DNA of 64,000 bases. It comes from Muriicola sp041358175. Lineage in GTDB: Bacteria > Bacteroidota > Bacteroidia > Flavobacteriales > Flavobacteriaceae. How positions within the stretch are numbered: the stretch's first letter is position 1; each line of letters begins with the position of its first letter. A program made the translations under genes and the position numbers. Below are positions 1 through 8,263 of the stretch, piece after piece. The stretch lies in assembly GCF_041358175.1 (NCBI RefSeq), contig NZ_JBGKBE010000004.1, forward strand, positions 62,001 to 126,000. Direction: 5' to 3'. The notes beneath the pieces are model-generated. The model was not told the origin of the DNA and made no database searches. It saw only the letters and a program-made list of their open reading frames with translations.

Positions 1-1133
1 TCCCTATCGCCAACAGTACAAATTATCAGAATACACAACCCTTTAGTCAGATCCTTTATTACAAAGTAGTGAATACGCTGGGGTGTGCCAATGAAGGAGA
101 ACTGAATCTTATTGTCACTCCGTCGGAGGTGACAGCAAGTAGTATCGGTCCGGTTTATGCCTGTGACGATGATCCTTATGATGGGAAACTGCAAAGCTAT
201 TTCGATCTGGAAGCAATTGCCAATAGCTACACGGACCCCATGCTTTCCGTGCAGTTCTATGCCGAAATATCTGATGCGGCCCTGCAACAAAATCTAATTC
301 TCGAGCCGGAATTAACCACCGAATCAATTACGCTCTACGCCCGCCTATCAGTCGGGAACCAATGTATGGGAATAGAAACCGTGGATCTGATCGTGAATCC
401 ATCTCCCAAGCCCATCATGGAAGATACGTACATCCTCTGCACGGATCGTGGCAGTGCACTAATTGAAGGCCCTGAGGGTTTTGATTCCTACCGATGGTAT
501 AAGAAAACAGGATCGGGCAGCACAGTCATGGGAAATGAAAAAAATGTGACCCTGAACGAACTTGGCTTCTATGAACTGGAAACCAGTTATATCTACAGCA
601 TCAACGGAAATGAGGTTGAATGTGGAAATAAAGTAAGTTTCCAACTGATCCCCTCAGGCAGGGCTGTCCTGAACAACATTGAGGTCAATGATTTTTCAAA
701 TAATAACACCCTGACAATCTCAGTCAGCGGAGAAGGAAAATACGAATTCTCACTGGATGGAATAGAGTACCAGAACAATCCCAGCTTTTCAAATCTTTCA
801 CCAGGATTTTATACGGCATTCGTAAGAGACACGGAGGGGTGCGGCATTACACAAAAAGATGTAGCCGTGATGGGATATCCGAAGTTCTTTACTCCTAATG
901 GTGACGGAGTCAATGATTACTGGCAACTCACAGGGTTGAGTGAGCTTTTCCAGGCCAATGCTTTTGTTGGTATTTATGACCGATATGGTTCCTTTGTTAC
1001 CCAGATTGGGGTAAAGGAGCGTGGCTGGAACGGCACTGTAAATTCAAAAACGATGCCTGCCGCTGACTACTGGTTTAAAGTTCAGTTAGTGGATGGTCGC
1101 GAAATCCAGGGACATTTTACTTTAAAACGTTAA
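1..1133 (+). CDS. T9SS type B sorting domain protein (5' end cut off by window edge)
   Basis: The reading frame is open from base 3 to the stop at 1131-1133, so the gene starts outside the window; the GTG at 69 is internal and not a start. The visible part holds Ig/PKD-like beta domains and ends in a gliding-motility-associated C-terminal domain (family TIGR04131), recognised by PKFFTPNGDGVNDYW around 885-930 and by the closing segment with RGWNGT and ADYWF. By family knowledge this domain sends the protein through the type IX secretion system to the cell surface or medium. Nine bases separate it from the next gene, which has the same C-terminal architecture, so the two are probably one transcription unit and a tandem duplication. 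The function of the exported part is unknown; it has no visible catalytic domain in this fragment. Confidence 0.85.
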   Translation, partial: PIANSTNYQNTQPFSQILYYKVVNTLGCANEGELNLIVTPSEVTASSIGPVYACDDDPYDGKLQSYFDLEAIANSYTDPMLSVQFYAEISDAALQQNLILEPELTTESITLYARLSVGNQCMGIETVDLIVNPSPKPIMEDTYILCTDRGSALIEGPEGFDSYRWYKKTGSGSTVMGNEKNVTLNELGFYELETSYIYSINGNEVECGNKVSFQLIPSGRAVLNNIEVNDFSNNNTLTISVSGEGKYEFSLDGIEYQNNPSFSNLSPGFYTAFVRDTEGCGITQKDVAVMGYPKFFTPNGDGVNDYWQLTGLSELFQANAFVGIYDRYGSFVTQIGVKERGWNGTVNSKTMPAADYWFKVQLVDGREIQGHFTLKR

Positions 1134-1142
1134 CCAGCAATA

Positions 1143-2930
1143 ATGAGGTTTAATCCTGACATAAGGAATAAAAATACTACCGGGAAATATTCCGGATGGC
1201 TCTTCCTTTTCCTATTGTTTATAGGCTTGGAGGTAATTGCACAGGTATGTCCTTCAACGGTTTTGACCAGCCCGCTTGACGGATCGACAAACGTAGCGGT
1301 AGATGCGGACATTTCCTGGAACCAGGTACCCAATGTACCCGGTTATATCATTTCCCTTGGTACAACCCCCGGGGGCACTGACATTCTGGACCAAAGGTTT
1401 GTGGGAAGTGCCACTACTTACAACCCCCCTCTGGGTCTGCCTGAAAATACCCTTATTTACGTTACCATTACATTGTTTGATTTCCAGAACGGTAATCTTG
1501 AGATTCCTTGTTCAAGTGAATCCTTTACAACAGCTCCTATAACTCAAATTCCGGCTTGCGCTCAGCTTTCCATTCCTTCTGATGGACAAATTGACGTGAA
1601 CCCGGCAACCAATCTCAGCTGGAATTATGTACCGGGTGCGATAGGGTACCGACTTACTTTAGGAAGCTCTTCAGGAGCAGGTGATCTGCTTCCCACCACC
1701 GACCTTGGAAATACATTAACATATAATCCCTTAGTAGAATTCCCTCCCAATTCGGTTGTTTACGTCAACATCATAGCCTATAATCTTATAGGAGACGCTG
1801 TTTCCTGTTCGGAATTCAGTTTTAGTACCAGTGCTATTGCCGCCTTACCGGGTTGTACCTCCCTTATTTCTCCAGCGGATGGAGCCAACAATGTCCCCAT
1901 TACGCCCATCCTTGAATGGACCCCAGTACCGGGAGCAACCGGTTACCGAATAACAGTTGGAAACTCCCCATTTACAGCGGAAGTATTGGATAATGTTGCT
2001 TTTCCCCCGGTTACACAGACCGGAATTCTCGAATTAGAAGCCAACCGCACCTTCTTTATTACCATCGTACCATTTAATGCTGCCGGAGAGGCCATAGGCT
2101 GCCAGCAGGAGTCGTTTACTACCCTTCAGGGGTGTGGTCCTTTTTTCGATCCGATGACGGGAGACCTCATAACCCTGAATCCTGAAATTAACTTCCCTGC
2201 TACCATTTCTAGCTGCGAAAATGAATTCCCGTTGATATATACGAGTCCTGATACGGCTGATGGCTATCGCTGGTACAGCATTAATTCGAATGGCAATGAA
2301 ACCCTTATATCAGATACCGCTGATGTTACTTTCTCAGGGCCGGGAGACTATCGCTATGAAGCCTATAACCTCATTCCACAGAGCGGAAACCTTGAATGTC
2401 CCAGCTCACAAGTTTTCAGCGTGGTAAGTTCAGAAGCGCCGGTGATCTCATCCATCGATGTTACAGAACAGGCTACAGGGATAAGAATTGTTGTAAATGC
2501 TTCGGGCGGCGGAGATTACGAATACGCAATTGATAACATTAACGGACCCTACCAGGGCAGCAACATTTTTAGTGGTATCCCCTATGGCACACATACACTT
2601 TATGTTAGGGACAGGAATGGATGTGGAATTGCCGAAGAGCAGATCGTTCAGGATCTCACCCTGGAAGGCTTTCCCAAGTTCTTTACTCCGAATGGAGATG
2701 GCATCAACGATTACTGGCAATATATACCGCCGGAGTTCGCGGGAGATATTACCCTGGTCAGTATAGAAATCTACAATCGTTATGGACGATTACTTGTGCA
2801 GATTGATCCCAATTCAAGGGGTTGGGACGGAACAATCAATGGTAAATCCCTCCCCGCTTCCGACTACTGGTTCAGGGCCAGGTCGAGCACAAATAACGAA
2901 ATGACAGGACATTTCTCCCTGGCCCGTTAA
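1143..2930 (+). CDS. T9SS type B sorting domain protein with three Fn3-like repeats
   Basis: A 595-residue exported protein. An N-terminal signal segment (hydrophobic run WLFLFLLFIGL, cleavage probably after VIAQ) is followed by three repeats of about 95 residues, each opening with a Cys, then a P-x-DG-x-x-(N/D)V motif and a W-x-x-VP-(N/G)-x-x-GY motif (starting near residues 36, 136 and 236), typical of fibronectin-III-like adhesin modules. An Ig/PKD-like region and a TIGR04131 C-terminal sorting domain follow (FFTPNGDGINDYW near residue 520; RGWDGT and SDYWF at the end). The last 200 or so residues match the same region of the upstream gene closely, including RDxxGCGI. Likely a surface adhesin or matrix protein secreted by T9SS; no enzyme signature was seen. 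Confidence 0.85.
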   Translation: MRFNPDIRNKNTTGKYSGWLFLFLLFIGLEVIAQVCPSTVLTSPLDGSTNVAVDADISWNQVPNVPGYIISLGTTPGGTDILDQRFVGSATTYNPPLGLPENTLIYVTITLFDFQNGNLEIPCSSESFTTAPITQIPACAQLSIPSDGQIDVNPATNLSWNYVPGAIGYRLTLGSSSGAGDLLPTTDLGNTLTYNPLVEFPPNSVVYVNIIAYNLIGDAVSCSEFSFSTSAIAALPGCTSLISPADGANNVPITPILEWTPVPGATGYRITVGNSPFTAEVLDNVAFPPVTQTGILELEANRTFFITIVPFNAAGEAIGCQQESFTTLQGCGPFFDPMTGDLITLNPEINFPATISSCENEFPLIYTSPDTADGYRWYSINSNGNETLISDTADVTFSGPGDYRYEAYNLIPQSGNLECPSSQVFSVVSSEAPVISSIDVTEQATGIRIVVNASGGGDYEYAIDNINGPYQGSNIFSGIPYGTHTLYVRDRNGCGIAEEQIVQDLTLEGFPKFFTPNGDGINDYWQYIPPEFAGDITLVSIEIYNRYGRLLVQIDPNSRGWDGTINGKSLPASDYWFRARSSTNNEMTGHFSLAR

Positions 2931-2990
2931 GGCGATTAAAATCTGATATTACAGGTGAAGAAAACGCCCCGACTTTCGTAATTTTATCCT

Positions 2991-4979
2991 ATGAAATTTA
3001 AAGTAGTTTCCGATTTCAAACCTACGGGGGATCAACCTGAAGCCATCAAACAGTTAGTCTCCGGAATACAGGAAGGAGAACACTATCAGACACTGCTGGG
3101 AGTGACGGGGTCTGGGAAGACTTTTACTGTTGCCAATGTGATAGAAGAGGTACAAAAACCAACCCTCGTCCTGGCCCACAATAAAACACTGGCTGCTCAA
3201 TTGTACTCAGAATTTAAACAGTTTTTTCCCGAGAATGCCGTGGAATATTTTGTGTCGTATTACGACTATTATCAACCAGAGGCGTATATCCCCACCAGTG
3301 GCTTATATATTGAAAAAGATCTCTCGATCAATGAAGATATAGAAAAATTGAGGCTAAGTACCACCTCCTCCCTGTTATCCGGCAGACGGGATGTACTGGT
3401 AGTAGCTTCCGTCTCCTGTCTTTACGGTATTGGAAATCCCGTGGAATTTCAAAAAAATGTGATCACCATCAGAAAAGATCAGGTGATAGCGCGTACAAAG
3501 TTTCTGCATCAACTGGTGCAGAGTCTGTACTCCAGAACGACAGCCGACTTCAAGAATGGAAATTTCAGGGTGAAAGGCGATGTTGTAGACGTTTTTCCCA
3601 GCTATGCCGACAATGCTTTCAGGATACATTTTTTCGGGGATGAGATTGAGGAAATAGAGGCTTTTGACCCTTACAACAATACACTGATTGAAGTTTATGA
3701 AACCTTGAATATATATCCGGCCAATATGTTCGTCACTTCTCCGGATATCCTTCAGAATGCCATCCATGAAATACAGCACGATCTGGTGAATCAGGTGGAG
3801 TATTTTAAAGAAATTGGGAAGCCCCTGGAAGCAAAACGACTGGAAGAACGTACTAATTTCGACTTGGAAATGATCAGGGAGCTGGGTTATTGTTCCGGAA
3901 TAGAGAACTATTCGAGATACCTAGATGGCAGGGAACCGGGTACACGCCCATTCTGTCTTCTGGATTATTTTCCTGAAGACTACCTGATGATTGTGGATGA
4001 AAGTCATGTTACCATACCCCAGGTGCACGCAATGTACGGAGGAGACAGATCGCGAAAGGAAAACCTTGTGGATTACGGTTTTCGCCTGCCGGCGGCTATG
4101 GATAACCGTCCGCTGAAATTTGAAGAATTCGAGGCCCTGCAGGGACAGACCATATTTGTAAGTGCCACCCCGGCAGATTATGAACTGCAACATAGTCAGG
4201 GGGTATATGTGGAACAGGTCATCAGACCCACGGGACTACTCGATCCTGAAATTGAAGTTCGTCCGAGCAAGAATCAAATTGATGATTTGGTAGAGGAAAT
4301 TCAGCAACGGGTTGAAAAAGATGAACGTACGCTGGTCACCACACTTACCAAACGTATGGCCGAAGAACTTGCCAAGTATCTGACAAGGATCAATATCCGC
4401 TGCCGCTATATTCATAGTGATGTGGATACACTTGAACGCGTTGAGATAATGCAGGACCTGAGAAAAGGGATTTTTGATGTGTTGATAGGAGTCAACCTTT
4501 TGAGGGAAGGACTGGACTTACCAGAAGTTTCCCTGGTGGCCATTATCGATGCCGACAAGGAAGGTTTTCTTCGGAGCAACCGTTCCTTAACCCAGACGGT
4601 AGGTAGGGCTGCAAGACATTTAAACGGGAAGGCCATTATGTATGCGGATAAAATCACTGTCAGTATGCAAAAGACCATCGATGAGACAAAGTATCGCAGG
4701 GAGAAACAGACAAAATACAACCTGGAAAACAACATCACCCCCACCTCCCTGAATAAGAGCCTGGACAATGCCCTGGCCAAGAATTCGGTATCGACCTATC
4801 ACTTTATCAAAGAGGAGAGAAGGGCAGCTGAACCGGATTTGGAATACCTGACGTCCGACCAGCGCGAAAAAATGATTCGGACCAAGCGAAAGGCGATGGA
4901 AAAAGCAGCGAAAGAACTCGACTTTATGCTGGCGGCACAATTAAGGGATGAAATAAAAGTCCTGCAGAAACAGGAATAA
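2991..4979 (+). CDS. uvrB: UvrB, excinuclease ABC subunit B
   Basis: The DNA-damage-verifying helicase-like subunit of the UvrABC nucleotide excision repair complex, cytoplasmic. The 662 residues match the usual family length. Visible: the N-terminal TGDQPEAI motif, Walker A GVTGSGKT at 37-44, the aromatic beta-hairpin SYYDYYQPEAYIP near 90-102 that inserts between DNA strands, the helicase box VDESH, the late motif QTVGRAARH, and a C-terminal UVR domain (about 620-662) that contacts UvrC. It starts 60 bases after the sorting-domain gene and is followed 13 bases later by a peptidase gene on the same strand. No LexA-type operator was recognised upstream. Confidence 0.97.
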   Translation: MKFKVVSDFKPTGDQPEAIKQLVSGIQEGEHYQTLLGVTGSGKTFTVANVIEEVQKPTLVLAHNKTLAAQLYSEFKQFFPENAVEYFVSYYDYYQPEAYIPTSGLYIEKDLSINEDIEKLRLSTTSSLLSGRRDVLVVASVSCLYGIGNPVEFQKNVITIRKDQVIARTKFLHQLVQSLYSRTTADFKNGNFRVKGDVVDVFPSYADNAFRIHFFGDEIEEIEAFDPYNNTLIEVYETLNIYPANMFVTSPDILQNAIHEIQHDLVNQVEYFKEIGKPLEAKRLEERTNFDLEMIRELGYCSGIENYSRYLDGREPGTRPFCLLDYFPEDYLMIVDESHVTIPQVHAMYGGDRSRKENLVDYGFRLPAAMDNRPLKFEEFEALQGQTIFVSATPADYELQHSQGVYVEQVIRPTGLLDPEIEVRPSKNQIDDLVEEIQQRVEKDERTLVTTLTKRMAEELAKYLTRINIRCRYIHSDVDTLERVEIMQDLRKGIFDVLIGVNLLREGLDLPEVSLVAIIDADKEGFLRSNRSLTQTVGRAARHLNGKAIMYADKITVSMQKTIDETKYRREKQTKYNLENNITPTSLNKSLDNALAKNSVSTYHFIKEERRAAEPDLEYLTSDQREKMIRTKRKAMEKAAKELDFMLAAQLRDEIKVLQKQE

Positions 4980-4992
4980 GTTAAATTCCAAT

Positions 4993-6510
4993 ATGAAAAA
5001 TTCCCTGATAATTACACTTCTTTTTTGTTGTATTGCTCCATTTCTTAATGGTCAAAAACTATCAGGATCAGAGATAAGGGAGATTGCGCAGGGTAAGTTT
5101 TCCGGGGGAGTGGAAGAATTAATTGAATTCCTTAAACTTCCGAATATCGGCAGTGATCCGGAGCAGGTAGCCCAAAACCTTGAATGGTGCCAGAATCGAT
5201 TTAATCGTCTCAGTTTTGATACTCAGATAATCAAAACCGAAGGAGCTCCATTGCTCTTTGCGGAGAAGGTGATATCCGCAGATAAAAAAACTATACTCTT
5301 TTATTTGCAGATCGACGGCCAACCAGTGGATCCTTCAGAATGGGAACAGGCCGACCCATTTATTCCTGTGATTAAAGAAAAAGTTGAAATGGGCATATGG
5401 AATTCTGTAAACTGGCAGGCCGGAGGTCCTCTGAATCCTGAGTGGAGAGTGTTTGGCAGATCAGCTTCTGATTCCAAGGGTCCGGCTATGGCTTTTATCA
5501 CTGCCCTGGATTATTTTCATCAGAGATCTCTGGAAGCAGCTTGTAATATCAAAGTGATCATGGATTTCCAGGAAGAGCTGGGCTCCCCTACCCTGGCACG
5601 GGCTGTTGAAGAAAATAAGTCCCTGCTGGAAGCAGACATGGTACTTATCATGGATGGAACGCGGCATATTTCCAATTGGCCCACCCTCACCTATGGAGCC
5701 CGTGGCATTGCAACAGCCACCATAAAAATATATGGCCCTTCGAGTCCGCTGCACAGCGGGCAATACGGAAATTATGCCCCCAACCCGGTATTTGCAGCTT
5801 CGCGTTTTATTGCGAGTCTGAAAGATCCCAATGGGCGTGTTCTTATTCCCAGTTTTTATGATGGGATCGTGTTATCAGACCAAGATAAAATTGCACTTAA
5901 GTCTTTACCAGAAAATGAGGATAGCCTTAAAACGAGGCTTGGGATTTCAAAAAGCGAAGCCGTAGGCAATAACTATCAGGAATCCCTACAGTACCCGTCT
6001 TTAAATATTCGTGGGTTGCGCTCGGCCTGGGTAGGGAAAGAAGTGAGAACCATTATTCCGGAGGATGTGGAGATTGAAATAGATATGCGTCTGGTACCTG
6101 AAACTCCCGGGGAGCGCATGGTAGAACTACTGGAAAGGCATTTGAGAAAAGAAGGGTTTTATCTGGTCGACAGTATTCCCACTGCAGAAGAAAGGAGTGT
6201 TTATCCAAAAATTGCAAGCTTGAAATATAGGCTGGGATCACGGCCTTTTAGAACAGAGATGAATTCAGAAACCGGGGAGTTTCTAAATCGAGCTCTTGGG
6301 AAAGTGTTTGGCACAAAGCTGGTGAATATGAGAACTACAGGCGGATCACAACCAATAGCGCCCTTTGTAAAAACAATGGATGTCCCTGCGGTTTCAATAC
6401 GAATCCCGAATCCGGATAATAGTATACATGCACCAAACGAAAATTTGCGACTGGGAAATTTCCTTGAAGGGATAATGATGTGTCTGGCCATACTCAATGA
6501 ACCGCATTAA
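4993..6510 (+). CDS. Secreted M20-family metallopeptidase (dipeptidase-like) with a His-to-Gln metal-site change
   Basis: A 505-residue M20/M25/M40 metallohydrolase with an N-terminal signal peptide (hydrophobic 4-18, cleavage likely after LNG), so periplasmic or secreted. The fold markers are all present: the DGQPVDPSEW block after the first metal motif, GRSASDSKGP (bridging Asp about 160), the catalytic pair EE at 194-195 in QEELGSP, Asp 221, LHSGQYGNYAPNP near 253-265 (dimerisation-domain His), and the final ligand His 479 in NSIHAPNE. The first metal motif, usually H-x-D, reads QID at 106-108, so the first zinc ligand appears replaced by Gln. Family knowledge suggests dipeptide or aminoacyl hydrolysis; substrate unknown. 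Probably read through from uvrB. Confidence 0.85.
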   Translation: MKNSLIITLLFCCIAPFLNGQKLSGSEIREIAQGKFSGGVEELIEFLKLPNIGSDPEQVAQNLEWCQNRFNRLSFDTQIIKTEGAPLLFAEKVISADKKTILFYLQIDGQPVDPSEWEQADPFIPVIKEKVEMGIWNSVNWQAGGPLNPEWRVFGRSASDSKGPAMAFITALDYFHQRSLEAACNIKVIMDFQEELGSPTLARAVEENKSLLEADMVLIMDGTRHISNWPTLTYGARGIATATIKIYGPSSPLHSGQYGNYAPNPVFAASRFIASLKDPNGRVLIPSFYDGIVLSDQDKIALKSLPENEDSLKTRLGISKSEAVGNNYQESLQYPSLNIRGLRSAWVGKEVRTIIPEDVEIEIDMRLVPETPGERMVELLERHLRKEGFYLVDSIPTAEERSVYPKIASLKYRLGSRPFRTEMNSETGEFLNRALGKVFGTKLVNMRTTGGSQPIAPFVKTMDVPAVSIRIPNPDNSIHAPNENLRLGNFLEGIMMCLAILNEPH

Positions 6511-6538
6511 AAAAGGTACCCCAATATATGAGGTACCT
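6510..6538 (-). terminator. Rho-independent terminator of the small heat-shock gene
   Basis: On the minus strand AGGTACC (6538-6532) pairs with GGTACCT (6520-6514) across an 11-base loop and is followed by six T residues (6515-6510 region). It lies downstream of the minus-strand small heat-shock gene. The plus strand lacks a T-tract, so it probably works only on the minus strand. Confidence 0.7.
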
Positions 6539-6607
6539 CTCAACTAACCAAACAAACCAACCATTATGAAAACCCGTAGGACGGGTCAAGCATAATTTCT
6601 TCTATTC

Positions 6608-7036
6608 TTATTTGCCAATTTCAATCATGCGCTTTGGCTTTGGCAAAGCCTCCTCCTTTTTAGGAAGGTAAAGCGACAGTATTCCTTCCTTATAGGTCGC
6701 CTTGATTTTATCACTATCTATAGTGTCTGGCATGGTGAAAGATCGCTTGAAAGACGAATAGGAAAATTCTTTTCTGGTATAATTCTCTTCCTTTTTTTCA
6801 TCCTCAGACTTACTTTCCATGGAGATGGTAAGTACGTCCTTATCGACTTCCACATTGAAATCTTTTTTGTCTTTTCCGGGGATCGCCAATTCAAGATTAA
6901 ATCCCATATCATCTTCCTTGATGTTTACGGCAGGAAGGGTAGCAACGTAATTTTCACTTCCGCCCATCCAATCTGGTCTGAAGAATTCGTTCATCAGGGA
7001 AGGTAACATTCCGGTGTTTCTTGTTATAATGCTCAT
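6608..7036 (-). CDS. Small heat-shock protein, Hsp20/alpha-crystallin family
   Basis: A 142-residue ATP-independent holdase chaperone. The N-terminal arm (1-33) is short; the alpha-crystallin domain runs from about 34 to 135 with the family signature A/G-x-L (GILSLYLPK at 118-126) and the PGxxKxDFNVxV strand region at 53-64. The C-terminal extension carries the basic MIEIGK tail with an I-x-I-like motif that in the family docks oligomers. Length and layout are usual for bacterial Hsp20. It stands alone, with a good terminator at 6510-6538. A CIRCE or other heat-shock operator was not seen upstream, and the 245 bases up to the next gene hold no recognisable -7 box. Confidence 0.93.
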   Translation of the reverse strand: MSIITRNTGMLPSLMNEFFRPDWMGGSENYVATLPAVNIKEDDMGFNLELAIPGKDKKDFNVEVDKDVLTISMESKSEDEKKEENYTRKEFSYSSFKRSFTMPDTIDSDKIKATYKEGILSLYLPKKEEALPKPKRMIEIGK

Positions 7037-7281
7037 GACTTTATGATTTTAAGGTTAAACTTTTAATTGTTTACTCCTATTAGAACAAATGATATACCAA
7101 CTGAGATTATCTGTCTTTTTGGCATTTTTACTCTCTATGATACTGTCTTATTGACATGATATCCAGGTGATTAGGAAGTTTGAACTGAGGAATTCGGATA
7201 AAGAAAAATCCTTATCAGAAAATAACAGAAAAGGCTGTCTTTCTTATCCTTTTCCAATACCTTGTCTGAAATTAGAATCTG

Positions 7282-7638
7282 ATGACAAATAACGATATCC
7301 TTAAAAAATTACGGGTAGCCCTGCAGTTAAGGGATGATGAAATAGTTGATATCCTGGCACTTGTCGATTTTCGTATCTCCAAAGCTGAAATAGGAGCCTT
7401 TTGCCGAAAGGAGGGGCATCCGAAATACAAGGAATGCGGAGACCAGGTGCTGAGGAATTTCCTCAACGGTTTGGTACTGCATTTACGAGGCCCCAAAGAG
7501 GAGTCTACTCAAGTTAAAGGAAAAAGTGTCAGTGACACTAAAAGTAAGTCCACAGGAGCTTCAAAACCGAGAAAAAGCAAATTTACCGGCCTGGGGTCCG
7601 TTCCTTATAAAAATAAAAAAGGCCCCAAGAAAACTTAG
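7282..7638 (+). CDS. DUF1456 (YehS-like) protein with a single repeat
   Basis: A 118-residue protein. Residues 1-70 match the DUF1456 domain as in the second half of E. coli YehS (NDILKKLRVAL, FRISKAEI, then KYKECGDQVLRNFLNGL). Known YehS-type proteins carry two such domains; this one has a single copy followed by a basic, low-complexity tail (about 75-118) rich in Lys, Ser and Gly. Function is unknown; the basic tail would fit nucleic-acid binding, which is inference only. The stop codon lies inside the arm of a strong bidirectional terminator. Confidence 0.8.
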   Translation: MTNNDILKKLRVALQLRDDEIVDILALVDFRISKAEIGAFCRKEGHPKYKECGDQVLRNFLNGLVLHLRGPKEESTQVKGKSVSDTKSKSTGASKPRKSKFTGLGSVPYKNKKGPKKT

Positions 7639-7646
7639 GGCCTTTT
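7617..7646. terminator. Bidirectional intrinsic terminator
   Basis: A perfect 9-base stem, AAAAGGCCC (7617-7625) with GGGCCTTTT (7638-7646), with a 12-base loop. A-rich on one flank and T-rich on the other, it can end transcription of the plus-strand DUF1456 gene and of the minus-strand secreted protein gene that converge here. Confidence 0.85.
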
Positions 7647-7662
7647 AAGATAACATCAGTGT

Positions 7663-7998
7663 TTATCCTGTGATCCTCACAGGGACAGTGAACATAGTTC
7701 CTTCCTTCGACGCGGGTATCTCAACCGTTTTGTAATTGAGTCGACTCTTAACAAATCGTTCCAAAACTTCATCCTCCGTATCCACAGAGATCACAACGAT
7801 CTCATTTTTGTGGTTCAGGGTAAACAATACCTTCGCAGTAAGGTCTTGTTCTTTGAGCACAAAGGTGTTGTCCTTTAAAAGATCTCCGATCTGAATCGCA
7901 AGTTCTTTGTTGGGATCTGTAGATTCGAAATCATTTGCAAAAAGATTCCCGGCTGAAAAAAGAATGGCCGCTACGAGCATTACAGGTAATTTTCTCAT
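7663..7998 (-). CDS. Small secreted hypothetical protein
   Basis: A 111-residue protein with a clear signal peptide (MRKLPVMLVAAILFSAGNLFA, cleavage near residue 21). The mature 90 residues contain alternating beta strands (VLFTLNHKNEIVVISVDTED and FTVPVRITG) that resemble the C-terminal TonB-like domain of periplasmic proteins, but the match is by eye and weak. Probably periplasmic. Convergent with the DUF1456 gene across a shared terminator; no neighbours suggest a role. Confidence 0.65.
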   Translation of the reverse strand: MRKLPVMLVAAILFSAGNLFANDFESTDPNKELAIQIGDLLKDNTFVLKEQDLTAKVLFTLNHKNEIVVISVDTEDEVLERFVKSRLNYKTVEIPASKEGTMFTVPVRITG

Positions 7999-8208
7999 GA
8001 TTGTTTGTTTTTTGATTAATAATTAGATTGATGATTTGTTATAAAAGACGATTGTAATTTAAGGATGTTACAATTATTTTAATGATTAACATATTTTTAA
8101 GCAATTTGACTATTCGAAGTTACCTAAGGATGACATCTGAAAAAACCTCAGACCTGATCCTTAACTCAAGCTTAAAAACCATTACATTGAACTAACATGG
8201 GCATAAAA

Positions 8209-8237
8209 AAAGGAGATGTTTGGTTAACATCTCCTTT
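8209..8237 (-). terminator. Terminator downstream of sucC
   Basis: Minus strand: a 12-base perfect stem, AAAGGAGATGTT pairing with AACATCTCCTTT (arms 8209-8220 and 8226-8237) with a 5-base loop and a following T-run. It lies 27 bases after the sucC stop. Confidence 0.85.
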
Positions 8238-8263
8238 AATAAATAAGGTTGGTAGAATTATAT

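Noticed and set aside
69..1133. A gene starting at the GTG at position 69
   Set aside because: The same frame is open all the way to the left edge, so the gene starts outside the window.
6572..6586. Hairpin ACCCGT with ACGGGT between the M20 peptidase and the small heat-shock gene
   Set aside because: Short stem with no T-run on either side; may be fortuitous, so not listed as a terminator.
7089..7154. A 21-codon hydrophobic frame upstream of the small heat-shock gene
   Set aside because: Too short, no -7 box, and it lacks the Asn and spacing shared by the microproteins at 36709, 36856 and 51924.
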